This document shows positions 31,875 to 34,176 of a stretch of 34,176 nucleotides of DNA, piece after piece; position 1 is the first letter of the stretch; each line of letters opens with the position of its first letter. The translations under genes and the position numbers were made by a program. The notes beneath the pieces are model-generated. The model did no database searches, was not told where the DNA came from, and saw only the letters and a program-made list of their open reading frames with translations. The DNA is from Jiangella anatolica (GTDB taxonomy: Bacteria; Actinomycetota; Actinomycetes; Jiangellales; Jiangellaceae), in the NCBI RefSeq assembly GCF_003236295.1, contig NZ_POTW01000075.1:1-34176 (forward strand). The letters are read 5' to 3'.

Positions 31875-32786
31875 TCAGCCAGGGGGTTGCGCACCGGGTG
31901 GGCGAGGACCGTCGCGGATGAACGTCAGCAGTGCGTGTGCGGCCGGCGAATGCGTTCGGCCGGTGACCCACCAGACGGCCACGTCGCGGAACGCCATGGG
32001 GGCGTCGATGTCCTGGATCACCAGGCCCTCGGTCGCCGCGACGTTCAGCGAGAGCTCGTTCGTCACACCGACGCCCAGGCCGCGCCGCACCAGTTCGATC
32101 AGTGACTGCGGCTGGGTGACCTCGTAGGCGAGCTCCGGATAGCGGCCGAGGTGATGCCAGAGCGGATGTTCGGGGTTGGCCAGCTCGCCGTGGCCGGTCA
32201 TGATCAGCCCGTGGTCGGCGACGGCCGCCAGCGAGATCGGACCTGGCCGTTCGGTCAGGGGATGAGCCGGATGCAGCACGACCTTGTACCGCTCCCGCCA
32301 GAGCGGCTGACTGCTGAAGGTCGACGCGGACAGCGGCGGTGTCGTCGGTCGCAGCATCAGCTCGACCTCGCCGTCGAGGGTCACGCGGGCGAGGTCGTCG
32401 GCGCGTGACTCCACCAGCCGGACGCTGACGCCCGGATACCGCGCCCGGAAGCGTTCCAGGAGATCGGGAACGTAGGCGGCGGTCGCGCTCGGGTAGGAGC
32501 CGAGGGTGACCGCCCCGCGTCGCAGTCCGAGCACTTCCGCGACGCTGCCCTTGGCCGCCTCGACCTCGCGGACCAGGGCCCGGGCATGAGGCAGGAACGC
32601 CGCTCCGGCCTGGGTCAGCTCGACCGGCCGGCGGTTGCGGTGCAGCAGCGAGGCGCCGAGCTCTCGTTCGAGGGAGGCGACGTGGTTGCTGACCGTCGGC
32701 TGCGAACAGTGCAGGAGCTCCGCGGCCCGTCCGAACCCTCGGTTGTCGACGATCGTCAGGAAGGTCGTCACCCAGTACAGCTCCAT
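31875..32786 (-). CDS. LysR-type transcriptional regulator
   Basis: A 303-residue LTTR. N-terminal winged helix-turn-helix: FLTIVDNRGFGRAAELLHCSQPTVSNHVASLERELGASLLHR (about 9-50). The C-terminal periplasmic-binding-protein-like domain starts near GAVTLGSYPSATAAYVPDLL and binds the inducer. LTTRs commonly control a divergent gene; here two identical-type operators flank this gene, one near the transporter operon and one near its own start and the enolase-type gene. It most likely senses a sugar-acid or other intermediate of the pathway, an inference. ATG at 32786 follows CGAGGAGG. Confidence 0.92.
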   Translation of the reverse strand: MELYWVTTFLTIVDNRGFGRAAELLHCSQPTVSNHVASLERELGASLLHRNRRPVELTQAGAAFLPHARALVREVEAAKGSVAEVLGLRRGAVTLGSYPSATAAYVPDLLERFRARYPGVSVRLVESRADDLARVTLDGEVELMLRPTTPPLSASTFSSQPLWRERYKVVLHPAHPLTERPGPISLAAVADHGLIMTGHGELANPEHPLWHHLGRYPELAYEVTQPQSLIELVRRGLGVGVTNELSLNVAATEGLVIQDIDAPMAFRDVAVWWVTGRTHSPAAHALLTFIRDGPRPPGAQPPG

Positions 32787-32814
32787 CGGGGCCTCCTCGC
32801 TCCATCAGAATCGT

Positions 32815-32849
32815 TGATGATCAGTATCAGGATCATTGCCTGGACTTGA
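32815..32849. promoter_or_regulatory. Putative LysR operator, right copy (lysR and enolase-type gene)
   Basis: Inverted copy of the 35-base left element (two mismatches). Palindrome ATGATC-AGTATCAG-GATCAT at 32817-32836. It begins 29 bases upstream of the lysR start and ends 111 bases before the enolase-type GTG, so it can serve autoregulation and divergent activation. TTGACC at 32846-32851 on the plus strand could be a -35 box; no matching -10 is convincing. Confidence 0.7.
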
Positions 32850-32959
32850 CCATGTCACTGCTCCACGATGGCAGCAAGCCAGGCCGCCAGGTCATCTCAG
32901 ACCGCTTCCAGCGCACCGGCCGGCGCTTCGTCCGACTGACCTTGTGAAGGTGACGACCC

Positions 32960-34096
32960 GTGACTCTGATCAGCCACATCGAGGCAGCAACGGCGGTGGT
33001 GCCGCTTCCCACGCCGGTGGCGTTCTCCGGCAGGAAGGTGACCGACCGGTGCTACACGCTGGTCCGGGTTACGGGCGACGACGGGGTCACCGGCATCGGG
33101 TTCTGCTACCCCGGCGACCGCGTCGGCGGCCTCGCGACGCTGGCCGTCACCGATCTCCTGGGACCGATCCTCATCGGCTCCGACGCCCATCACGTCGAGG
33201 ACAGCTGGGCACGGATGTACCAGGAGAGCCTTCTCCACGGCCGGGCCGGCTCGGTGATGCGCGGGCTCTCCGCACTCGACATCGCGCTGTGGGACCGCAA
33301 CGCGCGCGCCGCCGGGCTCCCGCTGCACAAGTACCTGGGCGGCCGGGCCGATCGCGTGCCGGCCTATGCCAGCGGCGGCTACTACCTCGACGGCAAGGGT
33401 CCTGACGAGCTCGCCGAGGAGATGCTCGGGTACGTCGCGGCCGGCTTTCGCGCGGTCAAGATGAAGGTCGGCCGGGTGGACCCGGCCGAGGATGCCAAGC
33501 GGCTGGCCGTCGTCCGCGAAGCGGTGGGTCCCGACGTGCTCGTGATGCTCGACGCCAACAACGCCTTCCGCGACATCACGGAGGCCGTGCGCGCGCTGCG
33601 CCTGTGGGAGCCATACGACCCGTACTGGGTCGAGGAGCCGTTCGGGCCGGACGACCTGGAGAACCATGCCCGGCTGGCGCAGTCGACGTCGGTCCTCGTG
33701 GCCACCGGGGAGATCGAGGCCGGCCGGTGGAGGTTCAAGTCTCTGCTCGACGCCGTCGACGCCGTCATTCTGCAGACCGACGCCGCGGTCTGTGGCGGCA
33801 TCACCGAGTTCCGCAAGATCGCGACGACGGCGGACTCCTATGGCATCACGCTGTGTCCGCACTGGTTCCATGACCTGCACGCGCCACTCGTCGGCGCGCT
33901 TCCGAACACGCGCTACGTCGAGTACTTCCCCACCGGCGAGGTCGCCAACTTCCGCCTGATCATCGACCGTCAGCTCGCGGTCGAGGGCGGAATGCTGCGC
34001 TTGCACGACCGGCCCGGACTGGGCTTCGACTTCTCCGACGACGCCGTGGCCGCCTACCTCGTCGAGCCATGGCGTCGCGTCTCGACCAGCCGCTAG
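32960..34096 (+). CDS. Enolase superfamily (mandelate racemase/muconate lactonizing type) enzyme
   Basis: A 378-residue enzyme. N-terminal capping domain (~1-125), then a (beta/alpha)7-beta barrel. KMK (Lys167/Lys169) is the base motif at strand 2; the metal ligands are Asp198 (MLDANN), Glu225 or Glu226 (VEEPF) and Glu251 (ATGEIEAG); His301 (PHWFHD) and Asp274 (LQTDAAVCGG) form the His-Asp pair of the mandelate racemase subgroup. Members are mostly acid-sugar dehydratases, removing water from an aldonate or uronate-derived acid. The exact substrate is unknown. GTG at 32960 has GAAGG upstream. It is divergent from lysR and likely starts a second operon running out of the window. Confidence 0.9.
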   Translation: MTLISHIEAATAVVPLPTPVAFSGRKVTDRCYTLVRVTGDDGVTGIGFCYPGDRVGGLATLAVTDLLGPILIGSDAHHVEDSWARMYQESLLHGRAGSVMRGLSALDIALWDRNARAAGLPLHKYLGGRADRVPAYASGGYYLDGKGPDELAEEMLGYVAAGFRAVKMKVGRVDPAEDAKRLAVVREAVGPDVLVMLDANNAFRDITEAVRALRLWEPYDPYWVEEPFGPDDLENHARLAQSTSVLVATGEIEAGRWRFKSLLDAVDAVILQTDAAVCGGITEFRKIATTADSYGITLCPHWFHDLHAPLVGALPNTRYVEYFPTGEVANFRLIIDRQLAVEGGMLRLHDRPGLGFDFSDDAVAAYLVEPWRRVSTSR

Positions 34097-34158
34097 CCCC
34101 GTCCGCCACTCCCTGATTCCTGGTCCCGATGAACGGTTTCGTGTCTCGAGGAGGAGCC

Positions 34159-34176
34159 ATGACGTCCCACCAGCCC
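34159..34176 (+). CDS. 5' end of the next catabolic gene (partial)
   Basis: An ATG at 34159 with a strong ribosome binding site (GAGGAGGAG at 34148-34156) begins MTSHQP and runs into the window edge. It lies 62 bases after the enolase-type gene on the same strand, so it probably belongs to the same operon. Six residues do not allow a family call. Confidence 0.5.

Noticed and set aside
31816-32849. A 1.03-kb segment with 35-bp terminal inverted repeats around a single ORF, resembling an insertion sequence.
   Set aside because: The ORF is a clear LysR regulator, not a transposase; the flanks show no target-site duplication; and each repeat sits where an operator should be, upstream of an operon.
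1-34176. CRISPR arrays, prophage, toxin-antitoxin pairs, restriction or other known defence genes.
   Set aside because: No regularly spaced repeats, no integrase, nuclease pair or methyltransferase was found on either strand by reading.

Overview
The window looks like chromosome of a very GC-rich actinomycete. The evidence is a WhiB-family regulator, a mycoredoxin, a UPF0182 membrane protein, a UvrD2-type helicase with a zinc tetrad, many GTG starts, TANNNT-type -10 boxes and strongly G/C-ending codons. Genus cannot be fixed from sequence alone; a non-mycobacterial order such as Jiangellales or a relative would fit.

Left part (1-21.6 kb), mostly core genome. A cut gene and a minus-strand pair (deoD purine nucleoside phosphorylase, then an EEP-family phosphatase/nuclease) face nudC. 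Then come mrx1 (minus) and uvrD2 (plus) back to back, and whiB7 with a full regulatory leader: an A-rich box plus promoter, an upstream ORF with a strong ribosome binding site, competing hairpins and an intrinsic terminator. Two tiny genes follow. A minus-strand operon holds a ThiF-like protein, an ABC1/UbiB kinase and an aldo/keto reductase. Next are a DUF5679 mini-protein, a 0.6-kb gene-free stretch with DnaA-box-like sites, a YgjP-type metallopeptidase, a small membrane protein, a Nudix hydrolase coupled to a DUF2342 protein, a membrane-anchored SDR-like protein, moaE, a PDZ/Lon-like protease, a PPA1309-family protein, the UPF0182 protein, a GNAT acetyltransferase and the initiator tRNA. 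The nudC-mrx1-uvrD2-whiB7-ABC1 ... DUF2342 ... PDZ/Lon ... UPF0182 set resembles, from memory, the Rv3193c-Rv3199c neighbourhood of Mycobacterium tuberculosis, so it is an old conserved block with local insertions.

Right part (21.6 kb to the end), accessory catabolic island. One tightly packed minus-strand transcript encodes a Tat/lipoprotein solute-binding protein, a BNR_4-like beta-propeller protein, two Dpp/Opp-type permeases, a fused double ATPase and a GH2 beta-mannosidase-like enzyme. A LysR regulator and, divergently, an enolase-superfamily (mandelate racemase type) enzyme follow, and a further gene is cut at the right edge. A 35-bp sequence (33 identities) with an ATGATC-N8-GATCAT palindrome lies once upstream of the transporter operon and once, inverted, upstream of lysR and the enolase-type gene. 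I infer one LysR regulon for import of an oligosaccharide, cytosolic cleavage, and processing of an acid sugar; the substrate is unknown, with a mannose/uronate-containing glycan as the working guess.
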